A stretch of DNA of 64,000 nucleotides from Micromonospora cabrerizensis (GCF_022230955.1 NZ_JAKKFI010000084.1:62001-126000); one strand, 5' to 3'. Positions 1 to 8,777 are shown, numbered from the stretch's first letter. Numbers and translations: made by a program. The notes: generated by a model from the sequence alone, not told the origin.

Positions 1-163
1 TCGGGGTGTACGCCTCGGGGCTGCGCTCGTCGGAAGCGGTGGCGTGGCACCCGCCCGCCTTGGGGGCGAAGGCCGAGGTTGGCTCCTCGGCGGAACCGCC
101 GTCACAACCGCCCGTTCCCACGATCAGCGCCGTCAGGATCGTCGTTCCCCACCACCGTCGCAC
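1..163 (-). CDS. putative lipoprotein, N-terminal part only
   Basis: The reading frame runs leftward from a GTG at 163-161 and is still open at the window edge, so only about 54 residues are visible. They form a short basic start (VRRWW), a hydrophobic segment (about residues 7-16) and a Cys at about residue 20 preceded by Gly-Gly, followed by a small polar linker. This looks like a lipoprotein signal with a degenerate lipobox. The mature part contains one further Cys. No family can be named from this fragment. The start is uncertain: the only purine-rich stretch upstream is a weak AGGA about 10 nt before the GTG. Confidence 0.5.
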   Translation of the reverse strand, partial: MRRWWGTTILTALIVGTGGCDGGSAEEPTSAFAPKAGGCHATASDERSPEAYTP

Positions 164-259
164 GGTTTCCCCATCCTGAGCGGCCGGCGTCGACGCCGGT
201 GGCGCGCAGCGTACGGCAGCGGGGCGATCCCCCACCGTCCGGAGTGGACTGAGACCGGT

Positions 260-952
260 TCACGGTTGTGGGGGAGCGGGCAGCCCCAGCTCCTGGGCCA
301 GGATGGCGGCCTGCACCCGGCTACGCAGGCCCAGCTTCGCCAGGATCCGGCTCACGTGTGTCTTGGTGGTGCTCTCGGCCAGCACCAGCCGATCGGCGAT
401 CTGCTGATTGGACAGGCCCAGGCCGAGGCAGGCCAGCACGTCGCGCTCGCGTGGGGTGAGGGTGTCCAGTGCGGCCCGGGTGGCCGCGGACGCGCCCGGC
501 GTGGTGGCCGCGAAGGCGGTGATCAACCGGCGGGTCACCGCAGGCGCGATGAAGCCGTCGCCGCGCGCCACCGTACGCACCGCCGCCACCAGGCCGTCGG
601 CGTCGGTGTCCTTCAGCAGGAAGCCGGCCGCACCGGCACGCAACGCGCCGAAGACGTACTCGTCGAGGTCGAAGGTGGTGAGCACCAGCACGTCGGCGAG
701 CCCGTCGGCGACGATGGCCCGGGTCGCGGAGATCCCGTCCCGGCGGGGCATCCGGACGTCCAGCACGGCCACGTCCGGGCGCGACTCCCGACACAACCGC
801 ACCGCCTCGTCGCCGTCGGCTGCCTCGCCGACTACCTCGATGCCCGGTGAGCCGCCCAGGATCAGGGCCAGCCCCGCCCGTACCGCTGGCTGGTCGTCCG
901 CGAGCACCACCCGTACCGTCGCCGTGCCCGCGTCGCCCGACGGCCCGGTCAC
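260..952 (-). CDS. NarL/FixJ-family response regulator (REC + LuxR HTH)
   Basis: DNA-binding response regulator of 230 aa. The receiver domain occupies about residues 10-130: acidic pair DD in VRVVLADDQ, phospho-acceptor Asp in VAVLDVRMP, the TTF switch Thr and the LLKD Lys. The LuxR-type helix-turn-helix follows at about 160-225 (LTPRERDVLACLGLGLSNQQIA, with helix motif TTKTHVSRILAKLGLRSR). The GTG start overlaps the TGA of the upstream histidine kinase by 4 nt (GTGA), so the two are translationally coupled and form one two-component system. The regulated genes cannot be told from the sequence. Confidence 0.93.
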   Translation of the reverse strand: MTGPSGDAGTATVRVVLADDQPAVRAGLALILGGSPGIEVVGEAADGDEAVRLCRESRPDVAVLDVRMPRRDGISATRAIVADGLADVLVLTTFDLDEYVFGALRAGAAGFLLKDTDADGLVAAVRTVARGDGFIAPAVTRRLITAFAATTPGASAATRAALDTLTPRERDVLACLGLGLSNQQIADRLVLAESTTKTHVSRILAKLGLRSRVQAAILAQELGLPAPPQP

Positions 953-2154
953 CCGGCCTCCCCGGTGGGCAGGGCGGCCCGGACCAGCCAGCGACCATCC
1001 TGCGGCCCCGCGCTGATCCGACCGGCCAGCAGCGTGGTCCGCTCCCGCATCCCGATCAGCCCGGCCCCGGCGCCCGGCAGACCGAGCCCGTGCCGGCGCA
1101 CCGGGTTCTCCACCGTCAGCACCACCTCCGCCGACCCGTACGCGATCGTCAGGTCGGCCTCACCCGTGCCGTGCTTGAGCGCGTTGGTCAGGGACTCCTG
1201 CACGATCCGGTACGCGGCCAGGTCCACCGCCACCGGCAGCGGCCCCGGCGTGCCGTCGGTGCGGACCCGCACCGCCAGGCCGGCGGCCCGGATCCGGTCG
1301 ACCAGACCGTCCGCCTCGGCCAGCCGAGCGCTGATCACCTCCGGCACGGTCGGATCGTCACCCGATGACGCCGACCCACCGGTGGTCCCCGGCTCGCGCA
1401 GCACCTCGATCATCTGACGCATCTCCGCCAGCCCCTGCACGCTGCTCTCCCGGATCACCCGCAACGCCGACTCGACCTGGCCGCGATCCAACCCGGGTAC
1501 GGACAGCACGGCGGTGGCGTGGATGGCCACCGCGCTGAGGTGGTTGGCGACCACGTCGTGCAGCTCCCGGGCCATCCGGGCGCGCTCGGCGCTGACCGCC
1601 TGTCGACGGTCCAACTCGACCAGCCGGGCGGTCTGCTCGGCCCGTGCCCGCTCGGCGGCGGCCTGGTCGCGGTACTGCCGAACGCTGATCCCGGTCAGGA
1701 CCGGCAACAGCCCGGCGAGCACCACCAGCACCCCGATGGTGACCCCGCGCCAGTGGCCGAGGAGAAGCACGCCGAGGACCGCGCCGACCAGGCTCAGCGC
1801 GATGGTCACCCGCAGCAGCCACCGCCACAGCCGTGGCGGGCCGTACACGCAGGCGTCGTAGAGAACCTGGGTGTAGACCAGGATCGTGCCCAGCGAGTTG
1901 CCGAGCGCCGTGTCCACGACCAGCGCACCGGTGCCCACGGCCAGGCTGGTGCGGGGGGCGACCCGGCGCATCCCCACGGCCACGCACATCGCCAGCAGCG
2001 GCGGCAGGAACAGCACCGACGGCACGTCCGTGCCCGGACGGACCTGCGGCTGCCAACCCAGGGAGTACAGCACGAGGCCGCCGACGAGCGACGCGCCAGC
2101 GAGGCCGACGTCGCGGGCCAGGGTGCCGGAACCGAGCCACGGTGGCGGACGCAT
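949..2154 (-). CDS. NarL-type sensor histidine kinase (HisKA_3)
   Basis: Membrane sensor kinase partnered with the response regulator immediately downstream. The N-terminal half is a block of hydrophobic helices without an obvious periplasmic loop (about residues 10-175). It is followed by a HisKA_3 dimerisation helix with the phospho-accepting His in ERARMARELHDVVANHLSAV. The HATPase domain has an N-box-like IVQESLTNALKHG and a Gly-rich GLIGMRERTTLL motif. I chose the ATG at 2154 (401 aa) because the protein sequence becomes family-like from there. The frame stays open to 2820, but the extension is Arg/Pro-rich, lacks family features and overlaps the opposite-strand gene at 2554. No good ribosome site precedes 2154, so the start is uncertain by tens of codons. 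Confidence 0.88.
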   Translation of the reverse strand: MRPPPWLGSGTLARDVGLAGASLVGGLVLYSLGWQPQVRPGTDVPSVLFLPPLLAMCVAVGMRRVAPRTSLAVGTGALVVDTALGNSLGTILVYTQVLYDACVYGPPRLWRWLLRVTIALSLVGAVLGVLLLGHWRGVTIGVLVVLAGLLPVLTGISVRQYRDQAAAERARAEQTARLVELDRRQAVSAERARMARELHDVVANHLSAVAIHATAVLSVPGLDRGQVESALRVIRESSVQGLAEMRQMIEVLREPGTTGGSASSGDDPTVPEVISARLAEADGLVDRIRAAGLAVRVRTDGTPGPLPVAVDLAAYRIVQESLTNALKHGTGEADLTIAYGSAEVVLTVENPVRRHGLGLPGAGAGLIGMRERTTLLAGRISAGPQDGRWLVRAALPTGEAG

Positions 2155-2553
2155 GCCCCGATCCCACCACAGCCGCCGACCCTCGGGCACCGCCCGCAGG
2201 AGGAGCCCGACGGCGTCGAGATGCGCCGAAAGGGGTACGCGGACCGTCGCCGCCGCGACGATGATCAGCTCGACCGTGTAGGAACCCGGCGCGTCCGGCA
2301 CTCCGCACCGGGCCGGCCGGAGGCTCACCCCGGTCACTGACGGCCGGTCCGCCCCGGCCGGGAGCCCCTCGGTGAACGGCACGAAAAGAAGCTGTGAACT
2401 GCGTAACCGGCTCCCGCGCTCCCCGTCGTCGTGGTGAACCCCCCGGCCCTGACCCCGGGTACGCTGCCGCGCGGCCCGTCGGTCCCGGCCAGTACGGTGA
2501 GGGGCACGTCGGGGGAGAGACCCGAGGGTGGGACGAGCGTGAGGAGACCGGGG
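2155..2553. other. intergenic region between divergent genes
   Basis: About 400 bp lie between the histidine kinase start and the start of the small opposite-strand gene at 2554. Several open frames cross it on both strands, but none shows a recognisable protein or a ribosome site. Part of it may be an N-terminal extension of the kinase if a start further upstream is used. I see no clear promoter hexamers or terminator. Confidence 0.4.
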
Positions 2554-2883
2554 ATGGCGCACGGGGAGGCCGAGCACGGCTGCGCCCAGGGCGAGCCCTG
2601 CCGACCGGGGCACCACGACCCGCAGGCGGCTGGCAAGCACCGCCGGCCGGTCGGCGGCGCGCCGTCGCACCCGGTGGAGCCGCTCGCCGGCCGGGCCGAC
2701 GACGACACCGTCCTGCCGCGCCAGCGCTCCGGGGAGCCCAACACCCTCGCCGAGCCCGACGCGGACGTTCCCGCTGGTTGCCTCAGCGAACTTCCCGGCT
2801 GGGCCGGTGCGCACCGGCACGGCCCGGTCCGACCCCGGCCGCGGGCCACCCGCCGGCAGCGCCCCCCGCGCCGCTGGTGCTGA
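2554..2883 (+). CDS. small hypothetical protein, uncertain
   Basis: A 109-residue frame rich in Gly, Pro, Arg and His with four Cys and no recognisable domain or membrane segment. It is supported by a strong ribosome site (GAGGAG, 7 nt before the ATG) and by nearly complete G/C in third codon positions. It ends 18 nt before the end of the convergent gene at 2902, leaving a normal convergent arrangement. Against it: the composition resembles non-coding GC-rich DNA, and the opposite strand is also open here. No function is proposed. Confidence 0.4.
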   Translation: MAHGEAEHGCAQGEPCRPGHHDPQAAGKHRRPVGGAPSHPVEPLAGRADDDTVLPRQRSGEPNTLAEPDADVPAGCLSELPGWAGAHRHGPVRPRPRATRRQRPPRRWC

Positions 2884-2901
2884 CCACCAGGCGGGGGTAG
2901 C

Positions 2902-3552
2902 TCAGCGGGTGCGGCGTCGGATCAGCAGGGCGATCCCGGCGAGGCCGACAGTGATGGTGAGCATCACCCCGACGTTGAGCAGCAGCAGGCGTTGCAGGTC
3001 GCCGAGCGCCTCGTCGAGATCCTTCGCGGGGTCGAGCGTGTCCTCCGGGAGCACCCGCTCGCCGCCGCCCACACCACCGCTGACCGTGTCGAACTGCCGC
3101 TCCAGCGGCACACCGGCGGTGCGCAGGGTCTCGGACATGCTGAGCCGACCCAGGAACCAACCGGCGCTGGTCTTACGGCCGTCCGGCTGCTTCGCCGGCC
3201 GGAAGACGCGGGGGCCGCCGATCGCCTTGGGGTAGAGATCGTAGGTCTGCTTCGGCGTCTCCCCGGCGAGCACCACGACCGTGTACTTCGGACCGAGGTC
3301 TGCCGCCTTCGGGCCCTTCGGCGCGCCCGTGTGCGCGAGGAAGTTGACCTGGTCGATGACCGCGCCCACGTGGGTGGGCTGGGTGTCGGCCCGCAAGCGC
3401 AGCGGCGCGGAGAGGCCCACGCCGGCGATGTCCACTCCGGCGGGTGCCGGCTTCGGCGCCGCCGAGACCGGGCCGGAAGTGCCGAGTGACAGCAACGCCG
3501 TCGCCAGCGCGCCCGCCAGCACGGTTGCCAACCACCTCATGTGACGGACCAT
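2902..3552 (-). CDS. secreted, C-terminally anchored hypothetical protein
   Basis: A 216-aa protein with a classical signal peptide (hydrophobic LATVLAGALATALLSLGTSG, cleavage near VSAAPK), an extracytoplasmic domain of about 150 residues and a C-terminal membrane helix (LLLLNVGVMLTITVGLAGIALLI) ending in RRRTR. The layout is signal - ectodomain - anchor - short basic tail. The ectodomain has no motif I recognise. The ATG at 3552 follows GAGGAGG by 4 nt; a second in-frame ATG lies four codons later. It is divergent from the CopC-like gene at 3772, and the two share a 219-bp upstream region with a perfect palindrome. Confidence 0.8.
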   Translation of the reverse strand: MVRHMRWLATVLAGALATALLSLGTSGPVSAAPKPAPAGVDIAGVGLSAPLRLRADTQPTHVGAVIDQVNFLAHTGAPKGPKAADLGPKYTVVVLAGETPKQTYDLYPKAIGGPRVFRPAKQPDGRKTSAGWFLGRLSMSETLRTAGVPLERQFDTVSGGVGGGERVLPEDTLDPAKDLDEALGDLQRLLLLNVGVMLTITVGLAGIALLIRRRTR

Positions 3553-3618
3553 CCCGCCTCCTCGCCCCGTTCGATGGATGGCATCGTTGTGACGTCTGGA
3601 CCGGTCTGCCGGTGCGGC

Positions 3619-3636
3619 ACCGACCAGTTGGTCGGT
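3619..3636. promoter_or_regulatory. 18-bp perfect palindrome, TetR-type operator candidate
   Basis: The half site ACCGACCA is followed by GT and its exact complement TGGTCGGT. It lies in the shared upstream region of the divergent genes at 3552 (minus) and 3772 (plus), 67 bp before the former. The shape is typical of TetR-family operators. No TetR gene is adjacent, so any regulator would act from elsewhere. Confidence 0.4.
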
Positions 3637-3771
3637 CTCACCCTTACAGACTCCGGAAAACGTCGATGAGTTGCAGCTTGTGGAACAGTAATTGGAACTA
3701 TCTGCGATCTCTGCTCGACTAATGAGGAGCGGTTAGATCAGCGGGCGGATCGTACCCTTACGGAGGGGTTC

Positions 3772-4437
3772 ATGGGGGGCAGGGTTACACGTACGGCGCG
3801 GGTTGTGCCAGTGGTGCTCGGCGTGGCGTTCGGTGTGTCGTTCCTGGCGCCGGCAACGCCGGCCGCCGCGCACAACTCGCTGACCGGCAGCGATCCACGC
3901 GACGGTGCCCGGGTGGCGACGGCACCCGCCCGGATCGAGCTGCGGTTCCTGGCCAAGCCGGCACCGGCTACGACGAAGATCACAATAACCGGGCCGGACA
4001 ACGTGGTCGCCGGGGGCACACCGGCCTTCGACGGCAGCCGGGTGCGGGTGCCGTTCAAGCCGGCGGCGGCCGGCCTCTACACCATCGGTTACCAGCTCGC
4101 GTCCTCCGACGGGCACCCGGTGAAGGGCGAGGTGCGGTTCACCCTCACGACCGGCACCGCCGCCGACCCGTCCGCCTCACCGTCGACCGCCGGTGGCGCG
4201 GCCCCGACCGCTGGTGGCACCGCCCCGACCGCGGCGGCGGGCCCGACCGCCAGCGGGGTGTCCTCGTCGGCGCTGGCCCCCACCGCGACCGCCGGTGCGA
4301 CTGCGGCGGGCAGCCCGGTGCCGGTCGCGCAGGAGCGCAGCCAGGTGCGCGGCTGGCTGTGGACGATCGCGTCGGCTCTGCTGGTGGGCGCGCTCGTCGT
4401 CTGGTTGCAGCGGCGGCTTCGAGCCCGACGCCGCTGA
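3772..4437 (+). CDS. CopC-domain protein with C-terminal membrane anchor
   Basis: A 221-aa exported protein of the CopC family, which binds copper outside the membrane. A signal peptide ends at TPAAAHNSL, which leaves His as the probable mature N-terminal residue, a known copper ligand in CopC proteins. A second ligand candidate lies in SSDGHPVKGEVRF (about residue 110). The CopC beta-barrel covers about residues 36-125. A linker of Ala/Thr/Pro/Gly follows (130-190), then one membrane helix (TIASALLVGALVVWL) and a basic tail. No CopD-like partner is nearby, so a role in copper handling is inferred from the fold only. A ribosome site (GGAGGGG) precedes the ATG by 3 nt, with a -10-like TACCCT at 3753. 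Confidence 0.85.
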   Translation: MGGRVTRTARVVPVVLGVAFGVSFLAPATPAAAHNSLTGSDPRDGARVATAPARIELRFLAKPAPATTKITITGPDNVVAGGTPAFDGSRVRVPFKPAAAGLYTIGYQLASSDGHPVKGEVRFTLTTGTAADPSASPSTAGGAAPTAGGTAPTAAAGPTASGVSSSALAPTATAGATAAGSPVPVAQERSQVRGWLWTIASALLVGALVVWLQRRLRARRR

Positions 4438-4506
4438 GCGGCCGGGCACCGGCCCGGTGGGCTGGCGGCCGGCCGCGGAGACGGCGCGAGAGTCGGTGCT
4501 CGGAGG

Positions 4507-5916
4507 TCAGACCAGGCGGAGCCGGGCGGCGCGCATCCGGGTCAGGGTGCGCTCACGACCGAGCACCTCCAGCGACTCGAACAGCGGCAGGCCAACGGTG
4601 CGGCCGGTGACCGCGACGCGTACCGGTGCCTGCGTCTTGCCGAGCTTGAGGCCACGCTCGGCGCCGACCGCCTCCAGCGTCGACTTCAACGACTCGGCAT
4701 CCCAGGACTCCAGCGCCTCGAACGCCGCGACGGCGTCGTCGAGCAGCTCGGCGGAGCCGTCCTTCATCGTCTTGGCCCACGCCGCCTCGTCGATCAGCGG
4801 CGAGGCCAGGAAGAGGAAGTCGACGTTCGGCACGATCTCGCTGAGCACCGTGATCCGCGTCTGGGCCAGCGGGGCGACCGCGGCGAACGCGTCGGCGTCG
4901 AACTCCTCCGGCTGCCACGGCGGGGGCGCGATGGTGCCGGTGCCGGTCAGCCAGGGCTGGCAGGCGTCGACGAACTCGGCCACCGGCAGCGCGCGAATGT
5001 AATCGCCGTTGAACGCGCGGAGCTTCTTCTCGTCGAAGAACGCGGGGGAGGGGTTGACCTCTTCGAGGCGGAACTCCTCCTCGATGACCGACCAGGGGAC
5101 GATCTCCCGGTCGCCCGACGGCGCCCAGCCGAGCAGCATCAGGTAGTTGCGCATGGCACCGGGGAGGTAGCCCTCCTCGCGGTACGCCTCCAGGGCGACC
5201 TTGTCGCGACGCTTGGAGAGCTTCTGCCGCTTCTCGTTGACCACCACCGGCACGTGGGCCCAGATCGGCGGCTTGACCCCGAGGGCGTCCCAGAGCAGCT
5301 GCTGCTTGGGGGTGTTGGGCAGGTGCTCCTCGGCCCGGATCACGTGGGTGATCCCCATGGTCATGTCGTCCACGACGTTGGCCAGCAGGAAGACCGGCGA
5401 GCCGTCACCCCGGGCGATGACGAAGTCCTCGATGAGCTTGTTCTCGAAGGTGGGCTCACCGCGGATCAGGTCGACGACCACCGTCGTGCCATCGTCGGGC
5501 GTGCGGAAGCGCAGCGCGTGCCCCGGGCCCGGGCCGAGGCCACGGTCGCGGTGGTAGCCGTCGTAGCCCTGGTACTGCGAGCCGGTGCGGGCCTGCACGT
5601 CCTCGCGGGTGCAGTCGCAGTAGTAGGCGCGGCCCGACTCGTAGAGACGGGCGGCGGCGGCCCGGTGCTCGCCGGCGTTCTCCGACTGGAAGTGCGGGCC
5701 CTCGTAGCTGCCCCGGGAGATGCCGATCCAGTCCAGCGCGGAGAGGATGCCCTCGGTCCACTCGGGCTTGTTGCGTGCCGCGTCGGTGTCCTCGATACGC
5801 AGCACGAACACCCCACCCTGCTGCTTGGCGTAGATCCAGTTCTGCAGCGCCGAGCGGGCGCCGCCGACGTGGAACATGCCGGTCGGGGAGGGGGCGAAGC
5901 GCACACGTACTGTCAC
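4507..5916 (-). CDS. gltX: glutamate--tRNA ligase
   Basis: Class I aminoacyl-tRNA synthetase (469 aa) that charges tRNA-Glu and, in bacteria without GlnRS, tRNA-Gln. The start is MTVRVRFAPSPTG followed by the HIGH-equivalent HVGG (residues 16-19). The KMSKS-equivalent is KLSKRRD at about residue 231. The Cys pair in YYCDCTRE lies in the inserted subdomain. The C-terminal half is the helical anticodon-binding region, and length is normal for the family. I chose the GTG at 5916 because homologous GluRS proteins begin just before VRFAPSPTG; a GGGGGA run directly precedes it. The frame stays open far upstream through the MFS gene, which is not part of this protein. Confidence 0.97.
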   Translation of the reverse strand: MTVRVRFAPSPTGMFHVGGARSALQNWIYAKQQGGVFVLRIEDTDAARNKPEWTEGILSALDWIGISRGSYEGPHFQSENAGEHRAAAARLYESGRAYYCDCTREDVQARTGSQYQGYDGYHRDRGLGPGPGHALRFRTPDDGTTVVVDLIRGEPTFENKLIEDFVIARGDGSPVFLLANVVDDMTMGITHVIRAEEHLPNTPKQQLLWDALGVKPPIWAHVPVVVNEKRQKLSKRRDKVALEAYREEGYLPGAMRNYLMLLGWAPSGDREIVPWSVIEEEFRLEEVNPSPAFFDEKKLRAFNGDYIRALPVAEFVDACQPWLTGTGTIAPPPWQPEEFDADAFAAVAPLAQTRITVLSEIVPNVDFLFLASPLIDEAAWAKTMKDGSAELLDDAVAAFEALESWDAESLKSTLEAVGAERGLKLGKTQAPVRVAVTGRTVGLPLFESLEVLGRERTLTRMRAARLRLV

Positions 5917-5966
5917 GTCCCCCAGCCTACGGCGACCGTCGCGCGCATTCCGCCAGGGGCCTCGAC

Positions 5967-7244
5967 TCAGGGCACCGAACGGATCTTGACGACCAGCGCG
6001 CTGCCGATCAGGGTGACCACGGCGGTGACGGCGTAGAGCGTGGGGTAGCCGCCCAGGTACACGACGAGCGGGGCGGAGAGCGCCGGGCCGAGCACCTGCG
6101 GGGCGGAGTTCGCGATGTTGATGACGCCCAGGTCCTTGGCCCGGTCGGTGGCCCGGGGCAGCACCTGCGTGATCAACGCGGCGTCCACGGCGAGGTAGAC
6201 GCCGTAGCCGGCGCCGAGCAGCAGCGCGGCGACGATCGCCATCGGCCAGACCGGCGCGACCGCCAGCAGCAGCGCCGCCACCGCCATGATCAGCCCGGAC
6301 GCGATGACGTAGATCTTGCGGCGTCCGGAACGGTCCGACAGTTTCCCGGCGACCACCGCGGTCAGCATCATGCCGAGTGTGTAGAGCAGGATCAGCACCA
6401 GCAGCCCACCCTCGGGATCGGGGTGACGCACCCCGTCGGTGAGGAAGTAGAGCAGGTAGAGGGTGCCCAGGGCGTTGCCGAGCTGGACCAGGAACCGGGT
6501 GATCCAGGCCCAGGCGAAGTCCGGGTGCCGGCGCGGGCTGATCCACATCGAGGCCAGCAGCGCCCGGGTGCGCACCACCGGCCGATGCGTACGGGGCAGC
6601 GGCTCGTCGGGGGTGAACAGCGCGAACGGCAGCGACAACAGCAGGATGGCCACGGCGATGGCCAGATAGCCGGCGGCGTTGCCGGTGACCACGGCGGTCA
6701 CCAGCACCGCGCCGAGCACCAGCCCGAGCGCCTGCGGGATGCCCACCCAGCCCGAGACGCCGCCGCGCTGCGTGACCGGGACCCGGTCCGGGACGGCGGC
6801 GCTGAGGCTGGCCAGCATCGCGTTGAAGCAGACCTGCGCGGCCACCCAGCCGAGGGCGACCCCGAGGATGGTCCGCTGCTGGGCCAGCAACACCAGGGCC
6901 GCCGCGCCCAGCAGGGCCCCGCCCGCCGTCCAGACGTGCCGGCGACCGAACTCGCGGCCGGCCACCCGCAGGCAGGTCCGGTCGGAGAACGCGCCGGCGA
7001 GGGGGTTGGCCAGCACCGCGGCCAGGGCGCCGAGGCCGGTGACCACGGCCAGCATGTTCTCCTTGTCGCCGGGCGCGATCTGCTCGATCTGCTGGGGCAG
7101 CAGCACCTGGATGGGCGTGAAGAACGCCATCCAGACGCCCAGGTTGGCGGCGAAGATCAACCCGATCCAGCCGCGCCGCACCGGCACGGTCGGCTCGGCG
7201 AGCGCCGCCGGCAGCGACGCCGGCGTCGGGTCGAGGGTGGTCAC
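5967..7244 (-). CDS. MFS transporter, probable sugar permease
   Basis: A 425-aa major facilitator with about 12 membrane helices. Loop motifs are GAFSDRT between helices 2 and 3 and GKLSDRSGRRK in the second half. The fold resembles the glycoside-cation symporter/sucrose-type MFS group. Its GTG start overlaps the TGA of the beta-glucosidase gene (GTGA at 7244-7241), so the pair is translationally coupled. The context suggests that it imports a beta-glucoside or disaccharide which the cytoplasmic GH1 enzyme then hydrolyses. Substrate is inferred from context only. Confidence 0.9.
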   Translation of the reverse strand: MTTLDPTPASLPAALAEPTVPVRRGWIGLIFAANLGVWMAFFTPIQVLLPQQIEQIAPGDKENMLAVVTGLGALAAVLANPLAGAFSDRTCLRVAGREFGRRHVWTAGGALLGAAALVLLAQQRTILGVALGWVAAQVCFNAMLASLSAAVPDRVPVTQRGGVSGWVGIPQALGLVLGAVLVTAVVTGNAAGYLAIAVAILLLSLPFALFTPDEPLPRTHRPVVRTRALLASMWISPRRHPDFAWAWITRFLVQLGNALGTLYLLYFLTDGVRHPDPEGGLLVLILLYTLGMMLTAVVAGKLSDRSGRRKIYVIASGLIMAVAALLLAVAPVWPMAIVAALLLGAGYGVYLAVDAALITQVLPRATDRAKDLGVINIANSAPQVLGPALSAPLVVYLGGYPTLYAVTAVVTLIGSALVVKIRSVP

Positions 7245-8590
7245 CGCGCCGACCCCGCCCGGGAGGCCGCGATCACGTCCCGCAGCCAGGTGTACGACGA
7301 CTTCGGCGTACGCCTCTGGGTGGCGTAGTCGACGTGCACCAGACCGAAGCGTTTGGTGAACCCCTCGGCCCACTCCCAGTTGTCCAGCAGCGACCAGACG
7401 AAGTACCCGCGCACGTCGACACCGTCGTCGATGGCGGCCCGGACGGCGCGCAGGTGCCCGTCGAGGTACGCGACCCGGTCCGGGTCGGCCACCTGGCCGT
7501 CGGCGTCCGGCACGTCGTCGTACGCGCAGCCGCTCTCGGTGATCTCGATGGGCGGCAGCGCGTCGCCGTAGGTGTCGTGCAGCCAGCCGAGCAGCTCGTG
7601 CAGCCCGTCGGGGGCCACCGGCCAGTCGAAGGCGGTCCGCGGATAGCCGTCCAACGGCACCAGGTCGAACGGCAGCGGTGAACCCTCCTCGGCGGCCCGT
7701 ACGCCGGTGGGGTTGTAGTAGTTGACCCCGAGCACGTCGATCGGCGCGGCGATCGTGTCGAGGTCGCCCGGGTGGATGACGCCGGGGTCGAGGCCGGGCA
7801 GCTCCGGGTAACCGCGCCCGAGCAGCGGGTCGGTGAAGAGCCGGTTGTGCAGCGCCTCGTAGGCGGCTCCGGCGGCCCGGTCGGCGTCGCGGTCGCCGAG
7901 CACCCGCACCGGCGAGTAGTTGTTGGCGATAGCCACCGGGCTGGTGGTGCGGGCCCGCAGCGCGGCGACCGCGAGCCCGTGCCCGAGCAGTTGGTGGTGG
8001 GCGGCCGGGAAGGCGTCGAAGAGCAGCATCCGGCCGGGAGCGTGCACGCCCATGCCGTACCCGAGGCTCATGTGGATGAACGGCTCGTTCAGGGTGATCC
8101 AGAGCCGGACCCGGTCGCCGAGTCGGGCGGCGGTCAGGTCGGCGTACTCGGCGAACCGGGCGGCGGTGTCGCGGTGCAGCCAGCCGCCGGCGTCTTCGAG
8201 GGGTTGGGGCAGGTCCCAGTGGTAGAGAGTCGCCACCGGGTCGACGCCCGCGGCCAGCAGCTCGTCGACCAGGCGGTCGTAGAAGTCCAGGCCGGCCGGG
8301 TTGGCCGGGCCGGTCCCGGTTGGCTGCACCCGGGGCCATGCGATCGAGAACCGGTACGCCGAGACGCCCAGCCCGGCCAGCAACCCGACGTCCTCGGTGT
8401 GCCGGTGGTAGTGGTCGCAGGCCACCTCGCCGGTGCTGCCGTCGCCGATCCGGCCGGGGGAGTGCGCGAACGTGTCCCAGATGGACGGCCCGCGCCCGTC
8501 GGCCGCGGTGGCGCCCTCGATCTGGTGGGCCGATGTGGAGACACCCCAACGGAACCCGGCGGGGAACTGGGGCATCGGTGCGGTCGACAT
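7241..8590 (-). CDS. GH1 beta-glucosidase
   Basis: Glycoside hydrolase family 1 (449 aa), without a signal peptide and so cytoplasmic. It cleaves terminal beta-glucosyl (possibly other beta-glycosyl) residues. Family motifs are FRWGVSTSAHQIEG at the N-terminus, the acid/base Glu in TLNEP (residue 169), the YYNPTG region, the nucleophile Glu in IEITESG (about residue 351; the common form is ITENG) and SLLDNWEWAEGF near the end. A GGGAGGG ribosome site precedes the ATG. It is the first gene of a two-gene operon with the overlapping MFS permease. A half-conserved CebR-like site sits about 40 bp upstream. Confidence 0.95.
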   Translation of the reverse strand: MSTAPMPQFPAGFRWGVSTSAHQIEGATAADGRGPSIWDTFAHSPGRIGDGSTGEVACDHYHRHTEDVGLLAGLGVSAYRFSIAWPRVQPTGTGPANPAGLDFYDRLVDELLAAGVDPVATLYHWDLPQPLEDAGGWLHRDTAARFAEYADLTAARLGDRVRLWITLNEPFIHMSLGYGMGVHAPGRMLLFDAFPAAHHQLLGHGLAVAALRARTTSPVAIANNYSPVRVLGDRDADRAAGAAYEALHNRLFTDPLLGRGYPELPGLDPGVIHPGDLDTIAAPIDVLGVNYYNPTGVRAAEEGSPLPFDLVPLDGYPRTAFDWPVAPDGLHELLGWLHDTYGDALPPIEITESGCAYDDVPDADGQVADPDRVAYLDGHLRAVRAAIDDGVDVRGYFVWSLLDNWEWAEGFTKRFGLVHVDYATQRRTPKSSYTWLRDVIAASRAGSAR

Positions 8591-8614
8591 GCGCCCTCCC
8601 GGTCAACGTGAAAC

Positions 8615-8640
8615 GTGCTCGGGACTTTAAAGCGCTCCTG
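8615..8640 (-). promoter_or_regulatory. candidate promoter and LacI/CebR-like site of the GH1 operon
   Basis: Read on the minus strand, the sequence has the core GGAGCGCT followed by TTTAAAGT. The core matches the central part of the CebR-type operator (TGGGAGCGCTCCCA) at 9 of 14 positions, with one half site degenerate. TAAAGT could serve as the -10, so the site would lie in the spacer of the promoter. This is weak evidence; no LacI-family gene is in the window. Confidence 0.3.
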
Positions 8641-8777
8641 ATGAATGCGCCATAGGCCGGCCTGGCGCAATCCGCAATGGTTGATCGGCGTGTCTTTTTC
8701 CGAACCCGTCCAGGTAAGTCCGATTTAACGCATAGAGTGCCGATATCGTGGGATGTCCTCACCGGAGGAAGACGGAA

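Noticed and set aside
2334..2849. Minus-strand open frame opposite the small gene at 2554
   Set aside because: Arg/Ser/Cys-rich with no ribosome site or family features; the plus strand frame has better initiation evidence.
5917..6546. N-terminal extension of gltX into the MFS gene
   Set aside because: GluRS homology starts at VRFAPSPTG; the extension is a wrong-frame reading of the MFS gene.
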